Source: a virus. Taken from it: DNA of 32,673 nt. Shown here piece after piece: positions 22,147-30,922 of the stretch. Under the pieces are notes generated by a model, which worked only from the letters and a program-made list of their open reading frames with translations, was not told where the DNA came from and did not search any database. Position numbers and translations under genes: made by a program. Position 1 is the first letter of the stretch. Every line of letters begins with the position of its first letter. The stretch spans positions 1 through 32,673 of IMG/VR virus record IMGVR_UViG_3300032238_000673. One strand, written 5' to 3'.

Positions 22147-23715
22147 TTATTTAAAAAAGGGTGAATTGCTTTCTTGGATCTGAGGCATGGTATCTATGAC
22201 CGTCATGGCACAGGCAATGGCTAAACTGTCTGGGTAGTCGTCAAAGGCGCCTTTTTCATTAGGGGCAGCAGCCAATAAATACGGTCCTTTATAGACTTTT
22301 TCAAGATCTGACATCTGCTGGTTAAACCGTTTCCATGTCCTATTTCTACGGGCTTTAGAGTGCCCCGGAAGAAGTAATTGTTCTCTTTGAATTAATTCTG
22401 TTAAATGTACCCAGCGCTCATTCTGAGCCTTGGAATCAGAAGAAACTGGAAGAACTTCCATGTCAGGCAACAGGAGCGCCAAACGCTCTGCAACAGCACC
22501 GCCAACTCCTTGTGAATCTACCCCCACCCTCAGGATGTCGTAGTGGCGTAGGAAATCGATTATATGGAAATACTGGGATTCCCATTCCTCATTATTGATT
22601 TCAAGCCAGTTAAGTATGCGGTGCTCATAGAAACCAAATGGGTCTGGGTGGTCCCAGTCAACCCAAACAACTGTTACTACAGTGGAGTCATTGGAGCGAG
22701 CAACGTCAATCCCTGCAACACAAGGGGTACGCCACCATTCTTTGACCAGAGGCATCTGTGGGTCATACATGCGATTAAGCCTGTCGTCTGTAACGAACAT
22801 ACCTTTTTCGAGGATGAACTTATTACAGTAAGACATTTGGAACTCATCTGAGTCTTCCCCAATGCGCAATTTTTCTTTAGAAATAAACTTGGCATAGTTA
22901 GCGTTATATTTTGATGCAACTCTGTAGTCATACTCAAAATGCGCTTCACGAAACCTTCTACCACCATTGACAGAGCGCCTCTTATTGTAATGAATCATTC
23001 GGTAGAAATAAGATTTCTGTCGGTTAGCCGTACCAGTCAGACAGATAGAACCGTTGTTAAACGCTAACATCGGTTTAATTGATTTGGCGATCATGGTTTC
23101 ATCGGCTTCTTGAGCCTCGTCAATAAGAACAAAATGGTAAGTCTTAGACTCAATCTTTGCTTTAGGGTTACACGTCTGCATACGGCAAAGTGACCCAGAG
23201 TTCTTTAAGGTGATAATTCGCCCACGACCACGGGTACCGCCACCTGTTGCCTTGTCATCGATCTCGGGGTCAAGAAGAAACTCAAGTGCATGGTCGTTTG
23301 TAAGTTTTGAAACAATACGTCCAAATACAGTATCTGCCTGTTCTTCAGTAGGAGCAAACGTTCCCACCCAAAATCCTTTAGAAAACTTGTTTAACCATGT
23401 GGGGTATATAGGAGCAAGTTTTGGAAGGATAACCATCATGCCAGCAAGGACAGCAGAAAGCACTTCTGACTTACCTGACTGTCGGGTAGCGATAACAGTG
23501 AGTTCATCGCCGTCCCCTAAAACTACCGATTCAATAATGCGGTAAGCAATAGGGACCTGATAAGGGAAAAACTCAATGTCACAGAATTCCTCAGTAAAAA
23601 CCATAATTCGTTTTACTAGTTGGTCTACAAATTCCGCTGAGGTTTCGTCTAATTCCTCGGCGTCCCCAAAGTCTTCTGGGATATCTATTTCTTGTAGATC
23701 GTCTTCTGATATCAC
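22147..23715 (-). CDS. terL: Terminase large subunit
   Basis: The product has 522 residues from a GTG start. The ATPase domain shows Walker A-like ATRQSGKS at about 76-83, Walker B FVLIDEAQEAD at 195-205 and coupling motif CLTGTANRQ at 225-233. The nuclease domain has acidic positions at VAGIDVARSNDS (Asp337), LRVGVDSQGVGGAV (Asp400) and GAFDDYPDSLAIA (Asp492-496). It packages DNA through the portal, powered by ATP, and cuts concatemers. The length is normal. The packaging strategy (cos or headful) cannot be read from this alone. The small subunit is not recognised. Confidence 0.95.
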   Translation of the reverse strand: MISEDDLQEIDIPEDFGDAEELDETSAEFVDQLVKRIMVFTEEFCDIEFFPYQVPIAYRIIESVVLGDGDELTVIATRQSGKSEVLSAVLAGMMVILPKLAPIYPTWLNKFSKGFWVGTFAPTEEQADTVFGRIVSKLTNDHALEFLLDPEIDDKATGGGTRGRGRIITLKNSGSLCRMQTCNPKAKIESKTYHFVLIDEAQEADETMIAKSIKPMLAFNNGSICLTGTANRQKSYFYRMIHYNKRRSVNGGRRFREAHFEYDYRVASKYNANYAKFISKEKLRIGEDSDEFQMSYCNKFILEKGMFVTDDRLNRMYDPQMPLVKEWWRTPCVAGIDVARSNDSTVVTVVWVDWDHPDPFGFYEHRILNWLEINNEEWESQYFHIIDFLRHYDILRVGVDSQGVGGAVAERLALLLPDMEVLPVSSDSKAQNERWVHLTELIQREQLLLPGHSKARRNRTWKRFNQQMSDLEKVYKGPYLLAAAPNEKGAFDDYPDSLAIACAMTVIDTMPQIQESNSPFFK

Positions 23716-23725
23716 TGTTGTTTAG

Positions 23726-23953
23726 TTATACCGATGCTCTGCTTTGGAGTTCATCCCAAAGGTCTTTGACAATATTTAAAACTTTATCTACTTCTTTTGC
23801 AGTTCCGCCATGGTAAGACCAATGGTCGTACGTTGCACCCAACTCCATTAATGAAGTGTTTAGCCAGTTTTTAAGTTGACCATCATCCATTTTTCGTATT
23901 CTGTCAGGACGAAGAGGGTTTAAAGAATCATCTTTTTTATTCCAAAGTTTCAC
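23726..23953 (-). CDS. Small hypothetical protein upstream of terminase, 75 residues
   Basis: The GTG start overlaps the TGA of the preceding membrane-protein gene (GTGA). The product is charged and helical (RPDRIRKMDDGQLKNWLNTS, KEVDKVLNIVKDLWDELQ). Small helical proteins directly before terL are sometimes terminase small subunits, but this one is short and has no visible HTH. Function unknown. Confidence 0.6.
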   Translation of the reverse strand: MKLWNKKDDSLNPLRPDRIRKMDDGQLKNWLNTSLMELGATYDHWSYHGGTAKEVDKVLNIVKDLWDELQSRASV

Positions 23954-24351
23954 CAGTTACCTATTTCGCTTGGTGGAGTGTCCATGTATCTCCCTTGAAT
24001 TGCGGAGAGTGTACCCTCTGTTTCATTAAACATTTGCGTTCGGCACAAGCCTAGTTGAAAACTACGTTTACATATTGCAATGTATATTCCTCGCCCTTTA
24101 CGCCAAGGTGCGTTAAGTTCGTGCATTGTTCCAGTTCCTACCCCAAAATATCGAGGGTCACTGCGGGCAATCCAATAGATAGGACCAACCCCTTGTATAA
24201 GGTCTTTAGTGCCTTTAAAAGTAAAGTACAGCCCAATTACAATAACAGGGCATATAAGTACATTAAATAGTGTACCTATAACACCTGCAAGTATTGTAAA
24301 TAAAGGCCAGTATTTAAATAGTTTTTTAAAGATCTCTGGTGTGTGTGTCAT
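23950..24351 (-). CDS. Hypothetical membrane protein, 133 residues
   Basis: Residues about 14-47 form a long hydrophobic stretch (YWPLFTILAGVIGTLFNVLI, then VIVIGLYF), enough for one or two transmembrane helices, followed by a soluble part with WIARSDPRYFGVGTG and ICKRSFQLGLCRTQMF. The gene overlaps the KTSC-domain gene by 26 bases and has no obvious ribosome binding site, so translation probably depends on coupling. The unknown function could be lysis related, given the endolysin two genes away. Confidence 0.55.
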   Translation of the reverse strand: MTHTPEIFKKLFKYWPLFTILAGVIGTLFNVLICPVIVIGLYFTFKGTKDLIQGVGPIYWIARSDPRYFGVGTGTMHELNAPWRKGRGIYIAICKRSFQLGLCRTQMFNETEGTLSAIQGRYMDTPPSEIGNW

Positions 24352-24859
24352 TTGCTGCGGGGGAATACGAGTAGTTGTTCAAGAATTTGTTAATAAATTT
24401 TCCTTTAGAATTACTGTTTCTAAAGTTTTGATACAGATGATCTGGAACACTATCATAACGATAAATGTTTCCGTTGTTTTGAAACTTAACATATACAGTC
24501 CCGTAACGAATGCCTAAAGCAGCGGCTGCTTGTCCACCAGCGGCACGGCTCATTAAACGTCCATAAGGGACAAATTTATGGGAAGCAACACGGGTACTTT
24601 TGTCTGGCCCCTGCCCATACAATGAAGGATCAGTATCTGGGGTAACACGTTCAACGGGGTACGGTTCATACTGCTCGTCTTCAATGTATTGGTACTGATC
24701 AGGTATAGGATCAAGTCGATCACCACGAGGAATGATTACAAAATCAGTATCGTTACTAGAGGTTGTTTGTTCAGGGATATTAAGGGAGCCAGATAATCCA
24801 CCCTTCATGGTTTCAATATCTGCAAGCCTTCTACCTAATCCGCCTTTTTTAGAAGCCAT
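24326..24859 (-). CDS. KTSC-domain protein
   Basis: The product has 177 residues. The C-terminal part, about 120-160, reads VYVKFQNNGNIYRYDSVP, then LYQNFRNSNSKGKFINKFL, which fits the KTSC domain (short beta module with Y-x-x-VP and S-x-G-x-x-x-N-x-x-I). KTSC occurs alone or fused to nuclease and RNA-linked proteins, with no well-defined function. The N-terminal 110 residues seem disordered and begin MASKKGGLGRRLADIETM. It lies between the endolysin and terminase genes. Confidence 0.75.
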   Translation of the reverse strand: MASKKGGLGRRLADIETMKGGLSGSLNIPEQTTSSNDTDFVIIPRGDRLDPIPDQYQYIEDEQYEPYPVERVTPDTDPSLYGQGPDKSTRVASHKFVPYGRLMSRAAGGQAAAALGIRYGTVYVKFQNNGNIYRYDSVPDHLYQNFRNSNSKGKFINKFLNNYSYSPAANDTHTRDL

Positions 24860-24874
24860 TGGCTTACTTTATCA

Positions 24875-25426
24875 CTAAGCAACGCCTTCGGGGAGTTTGT
24901 CCCCTAGGCAATACTGCCAGTGCCATGCTTCAAATTCAGGCGACTTAGGATCTGAACCTTGAAGATAAAACCCAAACTTTGGAGCGTTTTCACACATCCA
25001 CTTAAGCATCTTAGGGTGAGCCGAGAGGCTTTCAATCTTACCTTTGATGTCTACACCAAGGTCGATAGCAAGACCCCATCCGTGGTTTGACTTGCCGGGA
25101 GTTGAGCAGGGGGCCATTCCGGGCTTGAGGTACCAAGTTGCACCCTCGTAAGTACGGGTTACCTGTGGCTTGCGACCTTTGTCTTCTTTAGAATAACGCT
25201 CTTTGAACAATGCCAATGCTGGGGCAAGAGCACGATAGTCACCGATGTTCTTAAGAGGCACGTTGGCGGCTTTAGCGGCTTCAAACAGAGCGTTGAATGC
25301 TTTAGCGGCGGTGACCCACATCTGTCCACCACACTTTACTTTTGCAAGTAAAGCGGCATCCATTTCACCGTTAGGTACTTTAGCAAGTGAGGCTGGCATT
25401 ACTAGTTTGATGTAAGGATATTCCAT
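24875..25426 (-). CDS. M15 peptidase, probable endolysin
   Basis: The product has 183 residues, a single VanY-type D-Ala-D-Ala carboxypeptidase/L-Ala-D-Glu endopeptidase domain. Zinc-site residues are visible in SNHGWGLAIDLG (His115 and Asp122) and EAWHWQY (His169 with Glu166). There is no signal peptide, so export would need a holin or another route. No separate wall-binding domain is seen. It is independent of the M15 domain within the tape measure protein, so the phage carries two M15 enzymes, one for entry and one likely for lysis. Confidence 0.87.
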   Translation of the reverse strand: MEYPYIKLVMPASLAKVPNGEMDAALLAKVKCGGQMWVTAAKAFNALFEAAKAANVPLKNIGDYRALAPALALFKERYSKEDKGRKPQVTRTYEGATWYLKPGMAPCSTPGKSNHGWGLAIDLGVDIKGKIESLSAHPKMLKWMCENAPKFGFYLQGSDPKSPEFEAWHWQYCLGDKLPEGVA

Positions 25427-25435
25427 GCACCTATT

Positions 25436-26494
25436 TTAGCGCAGTTCGTACCAGCCAGCGCCCCACAAAGACAGCAACCGATTAAAGTATTTGTCATACA
25501 TTAGGGCAACAGTATCTAGACCGTAGCGTCCCTTGGCGTACTCACTAATGGCTTTACGGTCAAGGGTTTTGACGTTCTCAGTGGCATCTACAAACTCTTG
25601 CAGAGAATGACACCTGAAACCCGTCACGCCGTCAATAACCGTTTCCGTGAATGCGCCCCAGTCTGTGGAGATAATAGGGGAGCCACATGCCATAGCCTCA
25701 ATAGCAACAGTTCCGAAAGGTTCAACATACAGGGTGGTGGTGAATGTGGCGATAGCGCCACCCATTAACTTGGCCCGCTCCTCTGTACCCACCACACCGA
25801 CATATTCACCGTATTCTGGTGGAATGCCCTGCCCAGCGATGATTAGGCGCTTACCGAGCAATTTACATACGTCTACGGCGATCTGGTAGCCCTTGCGATC
25901 AATCAGGCGACCAATGTACAAATAGTAATCATCAGGTGTTTCCTGTAGCGGGAAGTCTTTAACGTCAATGTAACTTGGGATTACGGTGTCAAAGAACTTG
26001 CCGTCAAGGGCGTGAGGGTCAGTTACCTTAGATCCATAGCAGGAGTGCATCCACGCATAAGATTCAAACACTTTGTAGTCTGCAAATGAACCGCCGTACC
26101 CAATACCAAACTCTACGCTGAGTGATTGAGGGAATGCGTCTGCAATAGGCTTAGAAGCAAAACCCGTAATAAGGCAAATAAAGTCTTTGTGCTCTAAACG
26201 CTTGCGCATCTGATAAATAACATTGCCGTTAAAAGTTACCCAATGAGGAAGATTCCAGTCAAACGATGCAGCCGAGTAATGACTATCTCCAATAGCCTTT
26301 AAGCGCTGTTCTTCTGTAATGCAGGTGATGTGCTCGTCGCACGGTGCTTCATTGAACTCTCCTGCGTACAGATAAACCGTATGCCCGAGGTTCTTCATCA
26401 TGATGCAGAACTTACGGACTTTCTCCGTGTAGGCGCAAGCCGTAAAGTCTTCAGTGGTATTTGTATGAGGAAGGCTAACTACATGAAAACGCAC
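25436..26494 (-). CDS. Glycosyltransferase family 4
   Basis: The product has 352 residues from a GTG start. The C-terminal Rossmann domain has YIGRLIDRKGYQIAVDV (193-209), KRLIIAGQG (215-223) and the nucleotide-sugar site EPFGTVAIEAMACGSPIIS, with Glu258 and Glu266 in the E-x7-E pattern. The N-terminus (MRFHVVSLPHTNTTEDF) is a typical acceptor-domain start. It would transfer a sugar from a nucleotide donor with retention. The acceptor is unknown; candidates are virion fibre, host wall glycan or DNA. It lies next to the oxygenase/halogenase cassette but looks less AT-rich than it. Confidence 0.9.
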   Translation of the reverse strand: MRFHVVSLPHTNTTEDFTACAYTEKVRKFCIMMKNLGHTVYLYAGEFNEAPCDEHITCITEEQRLKAIGDSHYSAASFDWNLPHWVTFNGNVIYQMRKRLEHKDFICLITGFASKPIADAFPQSLSVEFGIGYGGSFADYKVFESYAWMHSCYGSKVTDPHALDGKFFDTVIPSYIDVKDFPLQETPDDYYLYIGRLIDRKGYQIAVDVCKLLGKRLIIAGQGIPPEYGEYVGVVGTEERAKLMGGAIATFTTTLYVEPFGTVAIEAMACGSPIISTDWGAFTETVIDGVTGFRCHSLQEFVDATENVKTLDRKAISEYAKGRYGLDTVALMYDKYFNRLLSLWGAGWYELR

Positions 26495-26779
26495 TTAGAA
26501 CCACCAAAAGTGTTTAAGTATAGAAAGGCTTGCAAGAGCAACCCAAGCCACATTGAATAGAATGATTGTCGGCAGAGTCTTTTTAGTTGAAGTCCAAATA
26601 AGACTTACGCTTGAGAGGATGGCAAATATGTATAGCCACCAAAACTGTTTGTCAAATAAAAGACCGGGGAAGATAATTGCAATCTTTGTTGCAAATCCCC
26701 ACGCTTCTACGGTATTGACACGGTTCCAATACTTTTTGGAACTCATAGTTTTAATTGCATTAAACACTTTATTTGACAT
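26495..26779 (-). CDS. Small membrane protein, 94 residues
   Basis: Three hydrophobic segments are visible, at about 28-40 (FATKIAIIFPGLL), 46-62 (FWWLYIFAILSSVSLIW) and 70-90 (TIILFNVAWVALASLSIL), so it is probably an integral membrane protein with a cytoplasmic basic N-terminus. It starts directly after the 2OG oxygenase stop and ends at the GTG of the glycosyltransferase gene. Position suggests a role with one of these enzymes, for example membrane anchoring, but no family is recognised. Confidence 0.6.
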   Translation of the reverse strand: MSNKVFNAIKTMSSKKYWNRVNTVEAWGFATKIAIIFPGLLFDKQFWWLYIFAILSSVSLIWTSTKKTLPTIILFNVAWVALASLSILKHFWWF

Positions 26780-27430
26780 TTATAACTCTCTTACGTCTGT
26801 TAATACAAAACTACTAGATATCCATTTGTCCGACGAATACGGAACTTTACCACCATGAATGTAAGTCCAGTCCGTTGGAAATATTACTACTTTACCCTGC
26901 TCAGGTTTAATGGAAATATCTTGATATTCAAAGAAAGTTTCCCCACCGTCTTCTACTGTATTTAAATATAAAATAACAGCAAGAACCCTTGCTTTATCGT
27001 AAGTGTCAACATTGTGAAGCCATGCTGCTGAGTCCATGTGAGGTTTGTAAAAACCTTCATTTTGAAAATATCTTTGTATTTGAATACCAGTTAGTTCAAT
27101 ATTTGGTATTTCTAATGCTCTGTACGTATGGATGTATTCATAAATACAAGAAGTAAGTCTGGCAGTTAAATGCGTTTCTGCGTTTTTTAAAAAATCGTAT
27201 TCTTTTATTTTTACTTTTGACAACACTTCTGGGTTAGATAATTTAACATCTGAGGACTTTTTAATATGAGGCGTTACCCCCATCCCAGTTGTACCGGGAG
27301 CAAATAACCCCGACGGTTCGGAAAGTAATTTTATAATTAAATTTTCACAAAGCGTTGCATCTACTGCATTATTAAATTCCGCTATAAAACTACTTTTTCC
27401 ATAGGGAAAGGAGCATACTGTTTTTTCCAC
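26780..27430 (-). CDS. 2OG-Fe(II) oxygenase (prolyl-hydroxylase-like), second copy
   Basis: The product has 216 residues from a GTG start. The double-stranded beta-helix core has KPHMDSAAW (iron ligands His131 and Asp133), VLAVILYLNTVEDGGETFF, GKVVIFPTDWTYIHGGKVP (His192) and SSDKWISSSFVL (Lys202, 2-oxoglutarate carboxylate). The triad and the co-substrate residue are in place, so an active Fe(II)/2OG dioxygenase is likely. This class (P4Hc-type) hydroxylates protein side chains or free amino acids. It shares the architecture but not the close sequence of the 29668 gene. It is separated from the preceding gene by 5 bases. Confidence 0.87.
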   Translation of the reverse strand: MEKTVCSFPYGKSSFIAEFNNAVDATLCENLIIKLLSEPSGLFAPGTTGMGVTPHIKKSSDVKLSNPEVLSKVKIKEYDFLKNAETHLTARLTSCIYEYIHTYRALEIPNIELTGIQIQRYFQNEGFYKPHMDSAAWLHNVDTYDKARVLAVILYLNTVEDGGETFFEYQDISIKPEQGKVVIFPTDWTYIHGGKVPYSSDKWISSSFVLTDVREL

Positions 27431-27435
27431 AAATT

Positions 27436-28200
27436 CTACTTTTCTAACTTTGCATCAACCGTTCTTTGGTATTTCTTATAAGCCTTACCAGTTCCACCAT
27501 TTGCTGGGAATAAACCAAAGTCATTAAAACCTCTAGTTGATAATAGTTTGTGGTGAACATCATCACCAATTAGTAACTTTTCAAAATCACTGTTACGTTT
27601 AAAAGGGATTAATTGGACCATTGGAGTACCGGCTTTTATTTCAAAAGATTGGTCAGTATAAATATTTAAAACAATATTTAATGAATGGTAAAAGTCAGTA
27701 TGAACTATTGAAGGGACAACTTGATATTTGTTATCAGGTTCAAAAAACAAAGGGATGACTAAACACGACCATCCCGGGGCAGTCCTTACATACCAAGGAT
27801 TTACTAACTTTGGGTAGGAGCCATTTGTTATTTCTCTCCTTGATGTCATGGGGCATTCCCCAGTACTTTCGTACTTAAAAGGTTCGTTGCCAAATGGGTT
27901 TTTATAAGGCATGTTATCCATGTCAACTTCCCATACCCAAGGGTTACTAAAGTTGGGTGTGAACTTTGCGTTTGTCCACAACGGGATCGTTGCCCCTACC
28001 TGTAAATAATCTAAAGTACCAGTACAAGACCTTATAGAACCTAAAGTTTTAGGTATTTTTCTAAACCAAGAAGGTAGCGATTTTGCATTATTGATATACG
28101 GAGGGTTTTCAGTTAACCTGTCGTCTGCCGGATAAAAATGCACTTCACCGGGTTTTGGTATAGGAAGATCCCTATATGTTTTTACTTTTTTACCAAACAT
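27436..28200 (-). CDS. Conserved hypothetical of halogenase/oxygenase cassette, 254 residues
   Basis: No catalytic motif is identified. Features: GEVHFYPADDRL, SLPSWFRKIPK, the beta-rich middle SNPWVWEVDMDN, WYVRTAPGWSCLVIPLFFEP and the C-terminal SFEIKAGTPMVQLIPFKR. The GTPMVQLIPF segment is reminiscent of a cupin-like or DUF6065-type family found beside 2OG oxygenases and halogenases in viruses and marine bacteria; that link is from memory and weak. The gene lies directly between the halogenase (11-base overlap) and the second oxygenase, so a partner in the same pathway is likely. Confidence 0.6.
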   Translation of the reverse strand: MFGKKVKTYRDLPIPKPGEVHFYPADDRLTENPPYINNAKSLPSWFRKIPKTLGSIRSCTGTLDYLQVGATIPLWTNAKFTPNFSNPWVWEVDMDNMPYKNPFGNEPFKYESTGECPMTSRREITNGSYPKLVNPWYVRTAPGWSCLVIPLFFEPDNKYQVVPSIVHTDFYHSLNIVLNIYTDQSFEIKAGTPMVQLIPFKRNSDFEKLLIGDDVHHKLLSTRGFNDFGLFPANGGTGKAYKKYQRTVDAKLEK

Positions 28201-29671
28201 TGATTTCCCTTAGTGCTTCTGCATGGTCAACTAATTCATGATTTGTGCGCTGTAACCTTTTATCCGACATGTCTTGTGCTACTACTAACCCTAGCCCAAG
28301 GCGTTCTATTGCTACATGTGCTGAATCAAGATTGAGTATGTCTTGTCCTTGAGCAACATGTATCAAATGTTGTGCAAAGAACATTTCTCCGTTAACATTT
28401 TCAATATCATAACGTGATGGCATGCGTTCGCTCCACAAGTTAATGAGATGTTGAAGTTCGTCATTAATTTTCATGTTCTTTGCGTCTACCCAAAATTGAG
28501 TATTTGTTTTATCCGTGTAGTAGTGAAGACGCACCATCGTAAGAATGTTGTCCATCATCCTATGCATTTTTCGGTTGTAGTCAACCTGCATGTATTGGTT
28601 TTCTTTTTTATATGACGCAAGGCATGGAATGAGGTGCATCATTTGCTGAATTGTAGACCCAATTGATGTCGCCTCAATAGGTTCTACAAAAGAATAAGAA
28701 AGTCCAACGGCACAACAGTTTTTAACCCAAGCATTCTTTAAATGACCGGGATCAAACTTAAAGGTTTTTGCGGGAGTTACGTTATACCCAATCATTTTTG
28801 ATATTTCATCAATTACGACATCTTCCGTAATATGGTTTGAAGAAAATACATAACCGTTTCCTCGTCGTGTTTGCGTGGGTATTTCCCAAACCCATCCTGC
28901 CGATGCAGCCCTAGCACGGGTATATGGGCGTATCTGCCCTGAAGGGTCTGCTTCAGTTGGAAATGCTATAGCAGAATCTGCAAGAAGGTAATCTTTAAAT
29001 GAGTTCCACTCAGTGTTACCCAATTCTGTTGATAGCACTCTGTTGAACCCAGAAGCGTCTATCCAAAAATCAGATTCATGAACTGACCCGTCTTCTAGCA
29101 CCACAGAACTAATAGTTCCATTTTCCGGGTCTTTGTTTATAGATTTAACATCACCATCTATCAACCGTATTGATCGTTTAAAACACAACTTTGTAAAGTA
29201 GTTGTTGAGTTTGTTAGTATCAAAATGGTATTGATTAGTATTTTCGTGAAGTTTTTCTCGTCTAATCTTGTTTTTAACAAGACCTACAGTGGTAGTGTTA
29301 TTTGTTAAAAGCATATTATTTTTGATAAAACCCATATATGTTGGGAATAGGCCATACGCATATATTTTGTCGTCACCAGCAACACTATGAAAATAGTCTG
29401 GGTGGGCATCGGACCAACCCTCAAACCTTATTCCATATTTGTGGGTTGCATCTGTTTCAACAAGTAATTCTTCTAATGGGATTTGACACATTTCCATGAA
29501 GCGTTTCCAGTGTTCTGTGGAGCCTTCTCCAACGCCAACAATTCCAATTTTTGAAGAAGATATGATGGTTATATCAAAACCTTTAAAGGCTTCATTAAGT
29601 AATAATGCTGACACAAATCCTGCTGTGCCAGACCCTACTATGGTTACTTTTAAAGTATGTTGGTCTATCAT
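28190..29671 (-). CDS. Flavin-dependent tryptophan-halogenase-like protein
   Basis: I start it at the ATG at 29671 in an ATGA overlap with the upstream oxygenase, giving 493 residues. Residues 11-19 IVGSGTAGF are the FAD-binding GxGxxG. Lys78 in DATHKYGIRF matches the catalytic Lys79 of PrnA. GWVWEIP at 259-265 is the WxWxIP motif typical of halogenases. FVEPIEATSIGST at 328-340 is the conserved EPxExTS segment. The enzyme likely uses reduced flavin and halide to chlorinate or brominate an aromatic group, either tryptophan or another indole/phenol. No flavin reductase is in the window; the host could supply it. Similar genes are known in cyanophages. Confidence 0.9.
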   Translation of the reverse strand: MIDQHTLKVTIVGSGTAGFVSALLLNEAFKGFDITIISSSKIGIVGVGEGSTEHWKRFMEMCQIPLEELLVETDATHKYGIRFEGWSDAHPDYFHSVAGDDKIYAYGLFPTYMGFIKNNMLLTNNTTTVGLVKNKIRREKLHENTNQYHFDTNKLNNYFTKLCFKRSIRLIDGDVKSINKDPENGTISSVVLEDGSVHESDFWIDASGFNRVLSTELGNTEWNSFKDYLLADSAIAFPTEADPSGQIRPYTRARAASAGWVWEIPTQTRRGNGYVFSSNHITEDVVIDEISKMIGYNVTPAKTFKFDPGHLKNAWVKNCCAVGLSYSFVEPIEATSIGSTIQQMMHLIPCLASYKKENQYMQVDYNRKMHRMMDNILTMVRLHYYTDKTNTQFWVDAKNMKINDELQHLINLWSERMPSRYDIENVNGEMFFAQHLIHVAQGQDILNLDSAHVAIERLGLGLVVAQDMSDKRLQRTNHELVDHAEALREINVW

Positions 29672-30246
29672 TTGAACCACGTTACCATAGAGTATTTAAT
29701 GCCAGCATTTACAGGATGAGCAATGTGGGTGTATGGGTAGTTTGCTGGAAACAGCACAACATCTCCATTCTCTGGTTTGTACGTATAATTAAACATAGGA
29801 AATTCTAAATCCCCTCCTGCTTCTGGTGCTTGCAAAATACTTACTAAACTGTAAGTTCTAGGATTATTTGGACCGTCGTCATGGTGTGCCCGATAATTGC
29901 ACCCCAATGTATATTTCAATACTTGAAATGGCTCGTGTATGCTATTTAAAGCATAGGTTGTTGAGTAGTCTTCAATACAATTTTTTATTGGTTTATGTAT
30001 TTGTTCATAAAACATTTTATGAAGTTTTTTACCTGAACCGGGAATCATTATTTCTTGAAGATTGCATGTTAAGGAAGTTCTGTATTCTCCTACACTCCCA
30101 TAACCAACCGATGAGTTTTCCCAAAAAACTTCACCATTGCTTTTTTTGCATTCACTTTCTAATTCGTTAATAAAATAACGTGCATTAAAAATTGATTTGT
30201 ATACCGATACCCCAACTACTGGGTTAACTATTTCCATTTGTTTCAT
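29668..30246 (-). CDS. 2OG-Fe(II) oxygenase (prolyl-hydroxylase-like), first copy
   Basis: The best start is the ATG at 30246, preceded by AAAGGA with 5 bases of spacing. In the numbering of the longer TTG frame (one residue more) the core shows NYRAHHDDGPNN (HxD iron ligands around 122-125), SLVSILQAPEAGGDLEFP, GDVVLFPANYPYTHIAHPV (His175) and NAGIKYSMVTWF (Lys185). This is the P4Hc-type layout H-x-D, H, K. It should hydroxylate a peptidyl or free substrate using Fe(II), 2-oxoglutarate and oxygen. It overlaps the 150-residue gene by 23 bases and is coupled to the halogenase. Confidence 0.87.
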   Translation of the reverse strand: MKQMEIVNPVVGVSVYKSIFNARYFINELESECKKSNGEVFWENSSVGYGSVGEYRTSLTCNLQEIMIPGSGKKLHKMFYEQIHKPIKNCIEDYSTTYALNSIHEPFQVLKYTLGCNYRAHHDDGPNNPRTYSLVSILQAPEAGGDLEFPMFNYTYKPENGDVVLFPANYPYTHIAHPVNAGIKYSMVTWFK

Positions 30247-30676
30247 CAAAATCCTTTAATACACTTATAGTTTCCGAAGCAACAATTAAACTATTATTAA
30301 GTATAGTAAACGTATTGCTTCCAATTTCTTTAAATCTTGCAATAAATACAACACTGTTTATCTCAGTATACAAAGGTTGTTCTGTATGTGTGGTTCCAAA
30401 TACATCACTTTTTACTGCCATTGAAATATCCGTGCCAGTGTAAGAGTTCCACTCGTCGTACAGACTGATGCGTGTAGCGATTCCTACTTTAACTTTATTT
30501 TTAAAAGTTAAAGTAAAAATAGAAGGTATAAGCAAAATTGAAACAGAGGTTCTATCAAATTCTAAATTTTGCGTTTTCTGAGAATCCCCTATTTGTATAG
30601 GCATACTCCCACTTTTGGCAATAATTTGTGCTTCTTCTAAATTATCTTCAGTTGGGCAATAGACAACCCTTTGCAA
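30224..30676 (-). CDS. Hypothetical protein of the accessory cassette, 150 residues
   Basis: The sequence is beta-rich with aromatic/hydrophobic strands (VSILLIPSIFTLTFKNK, VGIATRISLYDEWNSYT, INSVVFIARFKEIGSN). It is not recognised. It lies two codons from the 76-residue gene and overlaps the oxygenase. Between a fibre gene and the oxygenase, it could be a fibre-associated protein or chaperone, but there is no direct evidence. Confidence 0.55.
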   Translation of the reverse strand: MQRVVYCPTEDNLEEAQIIAKSGSMPIQIGDSQKTQNLEFDRTSVSILLIPSIFTLTFKNKVKVGIATRISLYDEWNSYTGTDISMAVKSDVFGTTHTEQPLYTEINSVVFIARFKEIGSNTFTILNNSLIVASETISVLKDFDETNGNS

Positions 30677-30678
30677 AA

Positions 30679-30909
30679 TTACTCCAAACTTGCTAACTCC
30701 GCAACGATATTTACATATGCGTCACCAGCATTTTTTAACAAAGTATATTCATGATTTACAACTGGTATTTCTAAAGTATAAGTGGCAGGGTCAAAAGAGG
30801 AGTATGTAACTCCCAAAGAAACACAAAGAGTATAAATTTCTTCTTGTTTTCTTTTTTTTACCTGTGTAAGCATCGCAATGCGTTCTTCAGTTGTCAATGT
30901 TTGCTCCAT
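30679..30909 (-). CDS. Hypothetical protein directly after the fibre gene, 76 residues
   Basis: It begins MEQTLTTEERIAMLTQVKKR, a helical start, followed by a beta-rich end (YTLEIPVVNHEYTLLKNAGD). A tail fibre assembly chaperone would fit the position after a fibre gene, but no family signature is seen. It is separated from the fibre stop by 13 bases and has GGAGG upstream. Confidence 0.55.
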   Translation of the reverse strand: MEQTLTTEERIAMLTQVKKRKQEEIYTLCVSLGVTYSSFDPATYTLEIPVVNHEYTLLKNAGDAYVNIVAELASLE

Positions 30910-30922
30910 AAACCCTCCAAGG

